Notes: a model not told the origin generated them from the letters alone. Positions 1-5,477 are shown, counted from the first letter of the stretch. The stretch is DNA of 7,033 nucleotides from Rikenellaceae bacterium (GCA_020859745.1 JAJBVQ010000233.1:1-7033), one strand, 5' to 3'. Numbers and translations: made by a program.

Positions 1-735
1 ATCCGGGAGATCCGGGAGGCGGAGGCCTCGAAAGAGCGGACGCGGGCGGTGCGGGCCGATTTCGACGAGTTCCGGAACCGCATTGCGGGGAGCGACACGG
101 CTGCGTTGCCGGAGGGGGATGACGATCCGATCGCGCGGAAGATGAAGCAGCTGCGGGAGCGGGAGACCCGGCGCAAAGAGCGTCGGGCGGAACGTGCGGC
201 TTCGGCTCCGGAAACCGCTGCTGCGGCGAAGAAGCCGGAGAAGCTGCGGGAGATCGAACCGGGATTCCATGTGCGGCTTAAGGGGCAGCAGGCGGTAGGC
301 GAGGTGCTGGCGTTGCAGGGGACGGGCAAAGCGACGGTGGCGTTCGGCCATGTCACGACGGTGGTGGACAAAGCGCGGCTGGAGATCGTGCCGCACGCGG
401 AGTACAAAAAGCTGGTACGGGGAAGTACTTCCGTATCTGTGTCTACCGTTGCGGCGGAGAGCTACGATACGTCGAAAAAACGGCTCAATTTCAAGCAGCA
501 GCTGGATATACGCGGGATGCGGGCGGCGGAGGCGATGCAGGAGGTGCAGGCGTTCGTGGACGAGGCGATCGTACTGGGCTTCCCGCAGGTGACGATCCTG
601 CACGGCAAGGGGACGGGGGCGCTGAAGGAGGAGGTGCGGCGTTACCTGCGGACGGTGCCGCTGGTGCTGTCGGCCACGGACGAGCACGAGGAGTTCGGCG
701 GGGCGGGGATCACGGTGGTGAAGCTGGATGTTTAA
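1..735 (+). CDS. mutS2: MutS2 family protein, C-terminal part (5' end outside window)
   Basis: The frame is open from base 1 and ends at TAA 733-735, so this is the last 244 residues of a longer protein; the GTG at 49 is internal, not a start. Visible residues 1-80 are charged and Arg/Glu/Lys/Ala-rich, as in the helical connector after the MutS2 ATPase. Residues about 86-131 form a small KOW-like beta domain (GFHVRLKGQQAVGEVL, then VAFGHVTTVV). The end, from about residue 166, is a complete Smr domain: LDIRGM at 168-173 matches the family LDLRG motif and HGKGTGAL at 201-208 the second conserved motif. MutS2 proteins bind branched DNA and, in some bacteria, collided ribosomes; the Smr domain is the nuclease or nucleic-acid-binding part. 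The ATPase and clamp domains are upstream of the window. The codons are very G-rich (bases 601-660: 30 G, 14 C), unlike the start of the next gene. The family call is firm. Confidence 0.93.
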   Translation: MREIREAEASKERTRAVRADFDEFRNRIAGSDTAALPEGDDDPIARKMKQLRERETRRKERRAERAASAPETAAAAKKPEKLREIEPGFHVRLKGQQAVGEVLALQGTGKATVAFGHVTTVVDKARLEIVPHAEYKKLVRGSTSVSVSTVAAESYDTSKKRLNFKQQLDIRGMRAAEAMQEVQAFVDEAIVLGFPQVTILHGKGTGALKEEVRRYLRTVPLVLSATDEHEEFGGAGITVVKLDV

Positions 736-744
736 TCGTTTTGT

Positions 745-795
745 TCCGGCTCTGCGAATCCTTAGACAGGTTCTGTGCCTGACCGGATATTTTTT
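745..795 (+). terminator. Possible weak terminator after mutS2
   Basis: Ten bases after the stop, TCCGG (745-749) can pair with CCGGA (783-787). The enclosed bases hold a small CAGG/CCTG hairpin (767-770 with 778-781), and six T's follow at 790-795. The outer stem is only 5 bp with a large interior, so this is a weak candidate. Confidence 0.25.
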
Positions 796-820
796 CGAGT
801 GTCCGACGCGGAATGTCGTT

Positions 821-938
821 GAGCGAATAGCGCGACTCGCGAGAGTCGCCGGTGCGCCGCCCAGCCGCTTTGCGGCTTGGCCACCAGGCGGCGCACCGAA
901 AACGAGAGAGCGAGTAACTTGGTTCCTGCGTCAGCGGC
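821..938 (-). repeat. Structured intergenic repeat, copy 1 (inverted relative to the others)
   Basis: Read on the - strand this starts with GCCGCTGACGCAGGAAC (922-938) and a TTACTCGCTCTCTCG box (903-917). Then comes a nested fold at 850-898: a 12-bp outer stem (887-898 with 850-861), a 9-base linker, and a 6-bp inner hairpin AGCCGC-AAA-GCGGCT (863-877) one base from the second outer arm. Directly next is a perfect 7-bp hairpin with a 4-base loop (832-849), and then the 14-mer CGCGCTATTCGCTC (821-834), which also occurs exactly at 4531-4544 on the + strand. The order of boxes and the fold match the + strand copies at 4199-4619. The pairing is read directly; the family grouping is inference from architecture and shared boxes. 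Confidence 0.75.
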
Positions 939-980
939 GGCCTCGGGCGCTGCGACGGCCCTTAAGATTATGCAGACTCT

Positions 981-1000
981 AATAAAAGCCCCAACGGGGC
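981..1000 (-). terminator. Rho-independent terminator-like hairpin on the - strand
   Basis: Read on the - strand, GCCCC, loop GTT and GGGGC (988-1000) are followed at once by TTTTATT (987 down to 981). The stem plus T-run is the classic form of an intrinsic terminator for leftward transcription. No leftward gene is visible to its right, so it would end either an unrecognised RNA or antisense transcription entering from the murF-alr side. The 5-bp stem is short and no transcript is known, so the call is tentative. Confidence 0.35.
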
Positions 1001-1082
1001 CGGCGCGGGGGAAGCGCACCGATGACAAATCAGGGGCCTCACGGGCCTCCAACGAAAATCGTCCCGCGACAGCGGGCGGGCC

Positions 1083-1149
1083 GGAGCTTCTCCCCGCGAA
1101 GGCCCTCAATCATCCGCTAACGCGGCTGAAAAGCGGCCTCGCAAGCTCC
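1083..1149. repeat. Compound imperfect inverted repeat
   Basis: GGAGCTT (1083-1089) pairs with AAGCTCC (1143-1149). Continuing inward past six unpaired bases, 1096-1104 pairs with 1135-1142 over 8 bp with one bulged A. The tip holds CCGC-TAAC-GCGG (1114-1125), a short motif that recurs at 3932-3943 and 4076-4087. Such a fold is compatible with a structured RNA or a palindromic DNA repeat, but its order of elements differs from the four-copy repeat. Confidence 0.5.
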
Positions 1150-1164
1150 AGCCACACCAAATAA

Positions 1165-1202
1165 ACCGGCGTGCCCGCGTTTGGTGCCGCGGGCACGCCG
1201 GT
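1165..1202. repeat. Perfect 15-bp inverted repeat with 8-base loop
   Basis: ACCGGCGTGCCCGCG (1165-1179) is exactly complementary to CGCGGGCACGCCGGT (1188-1202), with loop TTTGGTGC. It is the longest perfect stem in the window. On the - strand it is followed by TTATTT, so it could act as a leftward terminator; on the + strand no T-run follows. It may also simply be a palindromic intergenic element. Confidence 0.7.
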
Positions 1203-1357
1203 GAAGCATTGCCCGGATCAGGACGTCAAACCGGCTCAAGTGAAAAACGAAACCGCGGGGCCTATCTTCTTTTGCACCGCGGCGCTGGAAGGCCCTTCAC
1301 GGAAAAAAGACACGGCCCGGCACCCGAAACCGCCACTTCACCGACCCGAAAAAAACG

Positions 1358-1365
1358 TAACTTTG
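1358..1365 (+). promoter_or_regulatory. Bacteroidota-type -7 promoter box for murF-alr
   Basis: TAACTTTG matches the Bacteroidota sigma-ABfr -7 consensus TAnnTTTG exactly. It ends 25 bases before the murF-alr ATG, so transcription would start near 1371-1373 and leave a leader of about 20 bases. I see no convincing TTTG -33 element at the expected distance; CTTCA near 1335 is the nearest weak candidate. Confidence 0.6.
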
Positions 1366-1390
1366 CGAAGCCGATAAAACAGGCTCCGTT

Positions 1391-3784
1391 ATGGATTACA
1401 CCCTCTCCCACATAGCCGCCGTCACCCGCGGCACCCTCCACGGCAGCGACCGCCGCGTCACCGCCGTGGCCACCGACAGCCGCAACCACATCGCCCGGCC
1501 CGCCGACACCCTTTTTGCCGCCCTCTCCGGGCCCAGCCACGACGGACACCAATATATCGGGGAACTCTACCGCCGCGGCGTCCGCAGTTTCCTGACCGGA
1601 TACGTGCCCGACAATGCCGCCCAGGCCATGCCCGGCGCCACCTTCGTCACCGTGCCCGACACCCTCGAAGCCTTGCAGGCCCTCGCCGCCTACCACCGCA
1701 GCCAGTACAACGGCACCGTCGCGGCCGTCACCGGCAGCAACGGCAAGACCGTCGTCAAAGAGTGGATCGCCCAGCTCTGGCCCGAAAAGGCCGGTAAACT
1801 GCTGCGCAGCCCCCGGAGCTACAACTCCCAGTTAGGCGTGGCCCTCTCGCTGCTGATGATCGAAGGCGACGAACAGTTGGTCGTCATCGAAGCCGGCATC
1901 TCGCAGCCCGGCGAGATGGAGCGGCTGGAGGCCATGATCCGGCCCCAGATCGGGATACTCACCAACATAGGGGGCGCCCACAGCGAGAACTTCAACTCCG
2001 ACGAGCAGAAACTCGACGAGAAACTCAAGCTGTTCCGGGGCGCCGAAGCCCTGATCTACCACGCCGACAGTCCCCTCATCGCCCGGCACGTCAAAAAATA
2101 CTGCGGACAGGAGCCCGCGCGGCTGCACGGGTGGACCGCGACAGAAATGGGCGATATTACCGCCCACTTCGGCGACTACGCCTCGCGAGAGAACGCCTCA
2201 CACGTCGCAGCACTCTACAAACTCCTCGGCATCGCGCCCAAGCCTTTCACGGAACTCCAGCCTGTCGCCATGCGCCTCGAGCTGCGCGAAGGGATCTTGG
2301 GCAGCACCGTCATCAACGACTCCTACAACAGCGACCTCACCTCGCTCGGCATCGCCCTCGACTACCTCGACCACAACGCCGGGGAACGACCCAAGGCCTT
2401 GATCCTCTCCGATATATTGCAAACCAGCCTCCGGCCCGAAGAACTTTACCGGCAGGTCACCGCACTGGTGGGGGAACACGGTATCGGCGACTTCACCGGC
2501 ATCGGGCCGAATATCGGCTCCGCCGCGCACCATTTCCTGAACTTACTGGGGCCCGAACACGCGCACTTCTACGCCACCACCGATGACTTCCTGCGCCACA
2601 CCGACAAAGAGCGCTTCGCCGGGCAGTATATCTTGATTAAGGGGAGCCGCACGTTCGGTTTCGAGCGCATATCGCGGCTGTTGGAGAAACGCACCCACAC
2701 GACGACGCTGGAGGTGAACCTCACGGCGCTGGCCGACAACTTAGGGCACTTCCGCGCCATGCTGAAACCGGAGACACGAGTGATGGTGATGGTCAAAGCC
2801 CACTCCTACGGCACCGGTTCCGGCGAGATCGCCGCCATGCTCCAGCACGAAGGCGTCGATTACCTTGCCGTGGCCTTCGCCGACGAAGGGATCGCCCTGC
2901 GCGAGGCTGGCATCCACCTGCCCATCGTGGTGCTGAACTCCGACCCCGGCAGCTTCGCCGTGATGGCCGACTACGACCTCGAACCGGAAATATACTCCTT
3001 CGCATCCTTAAGGAATTACGCCGCCGAGATGCGCAGCCGGGGGATTACGGGGGCGTCCATACATTTGAAGATGGACACCGGCATGCACCGGCTCGGTTTC
3101 GTGCCGGGGGATCTGCCGGAACTGTGCACTCTGCTCAAAGCCAAACCGGGGGTTAAAGTGCGGTCGATCTTTTCGCACCTCGCCGCGTCCGAAGACCCCG
3201 CCGAGGACGAGTTCACGCGGAAGCAGATCGCCCTTTTCGACAAAATGAGCCGCACCGTCATTGACGCCCTCGGCGATCCCTCAATTTTGCGCCATATCTG
3301 CAACAGCGCGGGGATCGCCCGGTTCCCCGAGGCCCATTTCGACATGGTACGGCTCGGCGTGGGGCTGTACGGTATCGAAAACCCCGAACTGCAAGTGGCG
3401 GCGACACTCAAGACCCAGATCGTGCAGATCAAAGAATTGGACAACGGCGACACGGTGGGCTACAACCGGCGCGGGGTGGTTGGCGGGCCGACGCGCACGG
3501 CGACCATCCCGATCGGCTATGCCGACGGGATGGACCGCGGCTTGGGGCGCGGCGCGGGACATGTCTGCATCCGGGGCGTGCTCTGCCCCACCATCGGGAA
3601 CATCTGCATGGATACCTGCATGGTCGACATCAGCGCCCTGCCGGAAGCCGCCGAAGGGGACGAGGTGGTGATTTTCGGCGAAAAGCCCACCGTCCGGGAA
3701 GTGGCACAGGTTTTGGGAACCATCTCCTACGAAGTGCTGACCTCCGTTTCGGCCCGCATCAAGCGGATCTACGTGCGGGAATAG
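1391..3784 (+). CDS. murF-alr: Bifunctional UDP-N-acetylmuramoyl-tripeptide:D-alanyl-D-alanine ligase / alanine racemase
   Basis: This 797-residue protein joins two consecutive steps of cytoplasmic peptidoglycan precursor synthesis. The alanine racemase half makes D-Ala from L-Ala; the MurF half uses ATP to attach D-Ala-D-Ala to the UDP-MurNAc tripeptide. Residues 1-430 are MurF: the N-terminal substrate domain, the Mur-ligase P-loop TGSNGKT (114-120), ATPase-core segments (VIEAGIS 165-171, ILTNIGGAH 189-197), and the NDSYNSD motif (309-315) of the C-terminal domain. Residues about 437-797 are a fold-type III racemase: PLP lysine K469 in VKAHSYG, HRLGF (566-570), the likely second catalytic base Y691 in VGYNRRG, then IPIGYADG (707-714) and ICMD (738-741). 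Both halves look complete and no key residue is missing. The fusion is normal in Bacteroidota. The ATG at 1391 fits the short leader after the TAACTTTG box. It appears to be a single-gene unit, with gene-free DNA on both sides. Confidence 0.96.
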   Translation: MDYTLSHIAAVTRGTLHGSDRRVTAVATDSRNHIARPADTLFAALSGPSHDGHQYIGELYRRGVRSFLTGYVPDNAAQAMPGATFVTVPDTLEALQALAAYHRSQYNGTVAAVTGSNGKTVVKEWIAQLWPEKAGKLLRSPRSYNSQLGVALSLLMIEGDEQLVVIEAGISQPGEMERLEAMIRPQIGILTNIGGAHSENFNSDEQKLDEKLKLFRGAEALIYHADSPLIARHVKKYCGQEPARLHGWTATEMGDITAHFGDYASRENASHVAALYKLLGIAPKPFTELQPVAMRLELREGILGSTVINDSYNSDLTSLGIALDYLDHNAGERPKALILSDILQTSLRPEELYRQVTALVGEHGIGDFTGIGPNIGSAAHHFLNLLGPEHAHFYATTDDFLRHTDKERFAGQYILIKGSRTFGFERISRLLEKRTHTTTLEVNLTALADNLGHFRAMLKPETRVMVMVKAHSYGTGSGEIAAMLQHEGVDYLAVAFADEGIALREAGIHLPIVVLNSDPGSFAVMADYDLEPEIYSFASLRNYAAEMRSRGITGASIHLKMDTGMHRLGFVPGDLPELCTLLKAKPGVKVRSIFSHLAASEDPAEDEFTRKQIALFDKMSRTVIDALGDPSILRHICNSAGIARFPEAHFDMVRLGVGLYGIENPELQVAATLKTQIVQIKELDNGDTVGYNRRGVVGGPTRTATIPIGYADGMDRGLGRGAGHVCIRGVLCPTIGNICMDTCMVDISALPEAAEGDEVVIFGEKPTVREVAQVLGTISYEVLTSVSARIKRIYVRE

Positions 3785-3962
3785 CTTTCCTAACGGCCGG
3801 CGGGAACCGGTTGCATCCTTAGCGAGGAAAGAGAAATGTTCGTTCTTTGATTCCCGATTCGCAGCCAACCGAGGCCAAAACGAGTGGCAGGAAGTCCTTT
3901 CGGCAGCCGCCGGAGATGGCTGCAGGCCGATCCGCTAATGCGGCAGCCGTGAGCTGTATTAC

Positions 3963-4072
3963 GGGCTATAATTACCCTTTCCGGGCCGGAGCCAGCGGAG
4001 AAGCATAAGGGTAGTTACAGCCCTGCTGGAGTGCCCAGCGGCACCAGGCCTGCGCCCGGGGTGGCTCCGGCC
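3963..4072. repeat. Two interleaved inverted repeats (pseudoknot-like order)
   Basis: The first pair is 3963-3979 with 4007-4023: 15 of 17 positions are Watson-Crick, one is a G-T wobble and one an A-C mismatch. The second pair is GGCCGGAGCCA (3984-3994) with TGGCTCCGGCC (4062-4072), a perfect 11 bp. The left arm of the second lies in the loop of the first and its right arm lies beyond, so an RNA could form a pseudoknot or switch between folds. A small hairpin (4025-4029 with 4035-4039) lies between them. Confidence 0.6.
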
Positions 4073-4075
4073 TGA

Positions 4076-4091
4076 CCGCTGACGCGGGAAC
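4076..4091 (+). repeat. Isolated copy of the short GCTGACGCGGGAAC end box
   Basis: CCGCTGACGCGGGAAC matches the end box of the structured repeats: GCCACTGGCGTGGGAAC (4277-4293), GCCATTAGCATGGGAAC (4603-4619) and, on the - strand, GCCGCTGACGCAGGAAC (922-938). The truncated forms CCGCTAACGCGG (1114-1125) and CCGCTAATGCGG (3932-3943) lack the GGAAC tail. The box seems to mark the junction between units. Confidence 0.5.
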
Positions 4092-4118
4092 TATCTTCCC
4101 TTTTTGTCCAGACTCGCC

Positions 4119-4149
4119 CCGGTAGCTGTCTTACCGGCCACAGCTATCC
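4119..4149. repeat. Overlapping, mutually exclusive hairpins
   Basis: CCGGTA (4119-4124) pairs perfectly with TACCGG (4132-4137). TAGCTGT (4123-4129) also pairs perfectly with ACAGCTA (4140-4146), extending by two G-C pairs past a bulged T. The two stems share bases 4123-4124 and cross each other, so they are alternatives or, if trimmed, a pseudoknot. Confidence 0.5.
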
Positions 4150-4198
4150 GATTCGGGCCGCTACGTAGCCCCCCTTCGGGGGCGCCCGGCGTTCCCGA

Positions 4199-4293
4199 CG
4201 GAACGCGCTACTCGCTCTTTCGGATTCGGCCTCGCGCCGCTCCCCCCCGGCCGCTTCGCGGCCCGGCGCAGAGGCCGCCACTGGCGTGGGAAC
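4199..4293 (+). repeat. Structured intergenic repeat, copy 2
   Basis: This 95-base unit aligns with 4526-4619 at about 87% identity by hand alignment, with one single-base indel in a C-run. It starts with GGAACGCGCTACTCGCTC and ends with GCCACTGGCGTGGGAAC. The fold is a 13-bp outer stem (4227-4239 with 4264-4277, one bulged A at 4270), a 9-base linker, and a perfect 6-bp inner hairpin GGCCGC-TTC-GCGGCC (4249-4263) directly against the 3' outer arm. Pair C4233-G4271 is replaced by T4560-A4597 in the other copy, a compensatory double change. Confidence 0.8.
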
Positions 4294-4331
4294 TTTACAA
4301 CTTTCCACAGACCACTGGGTCACGTGACTTT

Positions 4332-4396
4332 CGGGCTGCCGCCCGGGGGCGAGCGCCGAAGGCGCTGGCGGCGGCCCGGCCATTCTGTCGAATGGC
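4332..4396 (+). repeat. Structured intergenic repeat, copy 3 (diverged in sequence, same fold)
   Basis: The outer stem is CGGGCTGCCGCC (4332-4343) with GGCGGCGGCCCG (4367-4378), 12 bp including one G-T wobble. It is followed by an 8-base linker and a perfect 6-bp inner hairpin AGCGCC-GAA-GGCGCT (4352-4366) directly against the 3' outer arm. Directly after it lies a perfect 7-bp hairpin with a 4-base loop, GCCATTC-TGTC-GAATGGC (4379-4396). The same second hairpin, with different sequence, sits in the same place in copy 1. A 10-base palindrome GTCACGTGAC lies just upstream (4319-4328). Confidence 0.65.
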
Positions 4397-4525
4397 GGCT
4401 CCTCGCTCCCGGCCTTACCGCGGCTACTGGAAAGACTTATTCAGGTCCCGCTGGCGCGCAGGCGCTGCCTGCTTTATCGGCTGTAACTACCCGATTAGTG
4501 CCGCCCACGCCCCCATGAGGGCTCA

Positions 4526-4619
4526 CGGAACGCGCTATTCGCTCTCTCGGGTTCGGCCTTGCGCCGTTCCCCCCGGCAGCTTCGCGGCCCGGCGCTAAGG
4601 CCGCCATTAGCATGGGAAC
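4526..4619 (+). repeat. Structured intergenic repeat, copy 4
   Basis: This 94-base unit is the direct-repeat partner of 4199-4293. It carries the box CGCGCTATTCGCTC (4531-4544), which occurs exactly on the - strand at 821-834. The outer stem is 13 bp (4554-4566 with 4590-4603, one bulged T at 4596), the linker 8 bases, and the inner hairpin GGCAGC-TTC-GCGGCC (4575-4589) has one A-G mismatch. It ends in GCCATTAGCATGGGAAC. The following AAAGCTACTCGCC resembles the start of a further unit that then breaks off. Confidence 0.8.
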
Positions 4620-4641
4620 AAAGCTACTCGCCCAATGCCAA

Positions 4642-4673
4642 TTTCAGCGGAACGGCTTGCCGTTCCGCTGAAA
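4642..4673. repeat. Perfect 14-bp inverted repeat upstream of the HAD gene
   Basis: TTTCAGCGGAACGG (4642-4655) pairs exactly with CCGTTCCGCTGAAA (4660-4673) around loop CTTG. It ends 81 bases before the HAD start codon. No T-run follows on either strand, so a terminator is unlikely. It could be an operator-like palindrome, an RNA hairpin in the leader, or the end of the repeat cluster. Confidence 0.7.
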
Positions 4674-4754
4674 CAGTACCCGCCCCACCGCGGCCCGAAG
4701 CTCACGCCCAAACGCCGCAACAAACACATTCAAAAACCTTTAACAGACAGATAT

Positions 4755-5420
4755 ATGCTTCAGGCAGCCCTATTCGACATGGACGGCGTGATCGTGGACA
4801 ACCGCGACGCCCACCTCCGCGCCTTTGCGAAATTCGCCGAACGGCACGGCATCCCCGACCTCGACCCCGGCACCCTCTTGCCCTGGTTCGGCTCCACTAA
4901 CGCCGTCATTATGAGCCACCTGTTCGGCCGCGACGACATCCCCGCCGACGAAGTCGAGCGCCTCTCACGGGAAAAAGAGGAGATATACCGGGAAATATAC
5001 GACCCCGTCATGAAGCCCGCCACCGGGCTCGTTCCCCTGCTCGAAGCCCTGAAAGCCGGGGGTGTAAAGATTGCCGTGGGCAGCTCCGCCCCGCGCGTCA
5101 ACGTCGATTTCGTGCTCGACCGCTGCCGCATCGCACAGTATTTCGATGCCGCCGCCTCCGGTTCCGAGATCGCCCACAGCAAGCCCGACCCCGAAGTCTA
5201 CCTGCTCGCCGCGAAGAAACTCGGCGTCCCGCCCGAAAACTGCGTTGTTTTCGAGGACGCCTTCGTCGGCATGGAGGCCGCCCGAAAGGCCGGGGCCAAA
5301 GTGGTCGCCATCGCCTCCACCTTTCCCCGCGCCGTGATCGAACAGAAAGGCGACTACGACCTGCTGATCGACAGCTTTAACGACCTGACCATAGACCGAC
5401 TGCAAAAACTCTGGGAATAA
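4755..5420 (+). CDS. HAD family hydrolase, beta-phosphoglucomutase-like subfamily
   Basis: I place the start at ATG 4755, giving 221 residues. An in-frame ATG at 4635 would add 40 Pro/Arg/Lys-rich residues, partly encoded by the 4642-4673 palindrome, that no HAD protein needs. The motifs follow the Mg-dependent HAD order: nucleophile D8 and acid/base D10 in LFDMDGVIVD, motif II S110, motif III K143 in SKPDP, and metal-binding E167-D168 in FEDAFVGMEAA. The cap lies between residues about 15 and 90 (subclass C1). The first 20 residues align with Lactococcus lactis beta-phosphoglucomutase, including H20, but the phosphate-binding Arg at position 49 of that mutase is Asn here (GSTN, 46-49). A phosphatase acting on a sugar phosphate or similar small metabolite is therefore more likely than a mutase. 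The protein is cytoplasmic, without signal peptide. The kinase gene follows after 113 bases with its own promoter-like box, so co-transcription is not assured. Confidence 0.9.
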   Translation: MLQAALFDMDGVIVDNRDAHLRAFAKFAERHGIPDLDPGTLLPWFGSTNAVIMSHLFGRDDIPADEVERLSREKEEIYREIYDPVMKPATGLVPLLEALKAGGVKIAVGSSAPRVNVDFVLDRCRIAQYFDAAASGSEIAHSKPDPEVYLLAAKKLGVPPENCVVFEDAFVGMEAARKAGAKVVAIASTFPRAVIEQKGDYDLLIDSFNDLTIDRLQKLWE

Positions 5421-5469
5421 AGCCGGACAGGCAACAGCCCGCGCAAACCGGAAATTCGGAAAAAACGAC

Positions 5470-5477
5470 TATCTTTA
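5470..5477 (+). promoter_or_regulatory. Bacteroidota-type -7 promoter box for the kinase gene
   Basis: TATCTTTA matches seven of eight positions of TAnnTTTG, counting the two free positions, and differs only in the last base. It lies in the spacer after the HAD stop, 56 bases before the kinase ATG, in an A-rich context. Transcription would begin near 5484. No clear -33 element was found. Confidence 0.45.

Larger units (their letters stand above)
736..1390. other. Gene-free region between mutS2 and murF-alr, rich in inverted repeats
   Basis: No frame here has family-like protein content; the short open frames are low-complexity Arg/Pro/Ala translations of GC-rich palindromes. From left to right it holds a possible weak mutS2 terminator, a two-part structured repeat on the - strand (832-898) with its flanking boxes (821-938), a - strand terminator-like hairpin (981-1000), a compound imperfect stem (1083-1149), a perfect 15-bp stem (1165-1202), and a promoter-like -7 box (1358-1365). 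The remaining sequence, about 1203-1350, shows no feature I can name. Confidence 0.8.
3785..4754. other. Gene-free 970-base region packed with structured repeats
   Basis: No credible gene was found in either strand. Open frames here, such as 4104-4598, translate to Arg/Pro/Ala-rich sequence, and the two repeat copies differ by a single-base indel that breaks any shared frame. The left part, 3785-3900, shows nothing recognisable. From 3903 on there are a short GCAGCC/GGCTGC pair, the CCGCTAATGCGG motif (3932-3943), interleaved inverted repeats (3963-4072), overlapping alternative hairpins (4119-4149), three structured repeat copies (4199-4293, 4332-4396, 4526-4619) and a perfect palindrome (4642-4673). 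Bases 4674-4754 form the leader of the HAD gene; I see no TAnnTTTG box in it. Confidence 0.8.

Noticed and set aside
762..1109. Leftward open frame of 115 codons, and rightward frames at 877-1164 and 1171-1377
   Set aside because: All run through GC-rich palindromes, share no recognisable family features, and overlap each other on both strands.
736..1390. Known structured RNA (RNase P RNA, tmRNA, 6S RNA, SRP RNA) or tRNA
   Set aside because: I looked for the conserved cores I know, such as the RNase P start motif and tRNA T-arm, and saw none here or in 3785-4754. A covariance-model search would settle it.
1391..3784. murF and alr as two genes joined by a sequencing error
   Set aside because: The fusion is standard in Bacteroidota, the frame is continuous, and both halves are complete with a short linker near residues 430-437.
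3281..3868. Leftward open frame of 195 codons over the alr half
   Set aside because: It is a shadow of the racemase, which has all its catalytic motifs on the + strand.
4104..4598. Open frame of 164 codons across the repeat cluster
   Set aside because: It translates to low-complexity Arg/Pro/Ala sequence. The two repeat copies inside it differ by a one-base indel that breaks the shared frame, and only about four of a dozen substitutions would be silent, whereas the pairing of the arms is preserved.
3900..4640. CRISPR array
   Set aside because: The repeats are few, long, diverged, unevenly spaced and internally structured, unlike short identical repeats with uniform spacers.
4635..4754. Upstream ATG extending the HAD protein by 40 residues
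   Set aside because: The extension is Pro/Arg/Lys-rich, partly encoded by a perfect palindrome, and the HAD fold normally begins within a few residues of the DxD motif, as it does from ATG 4755.
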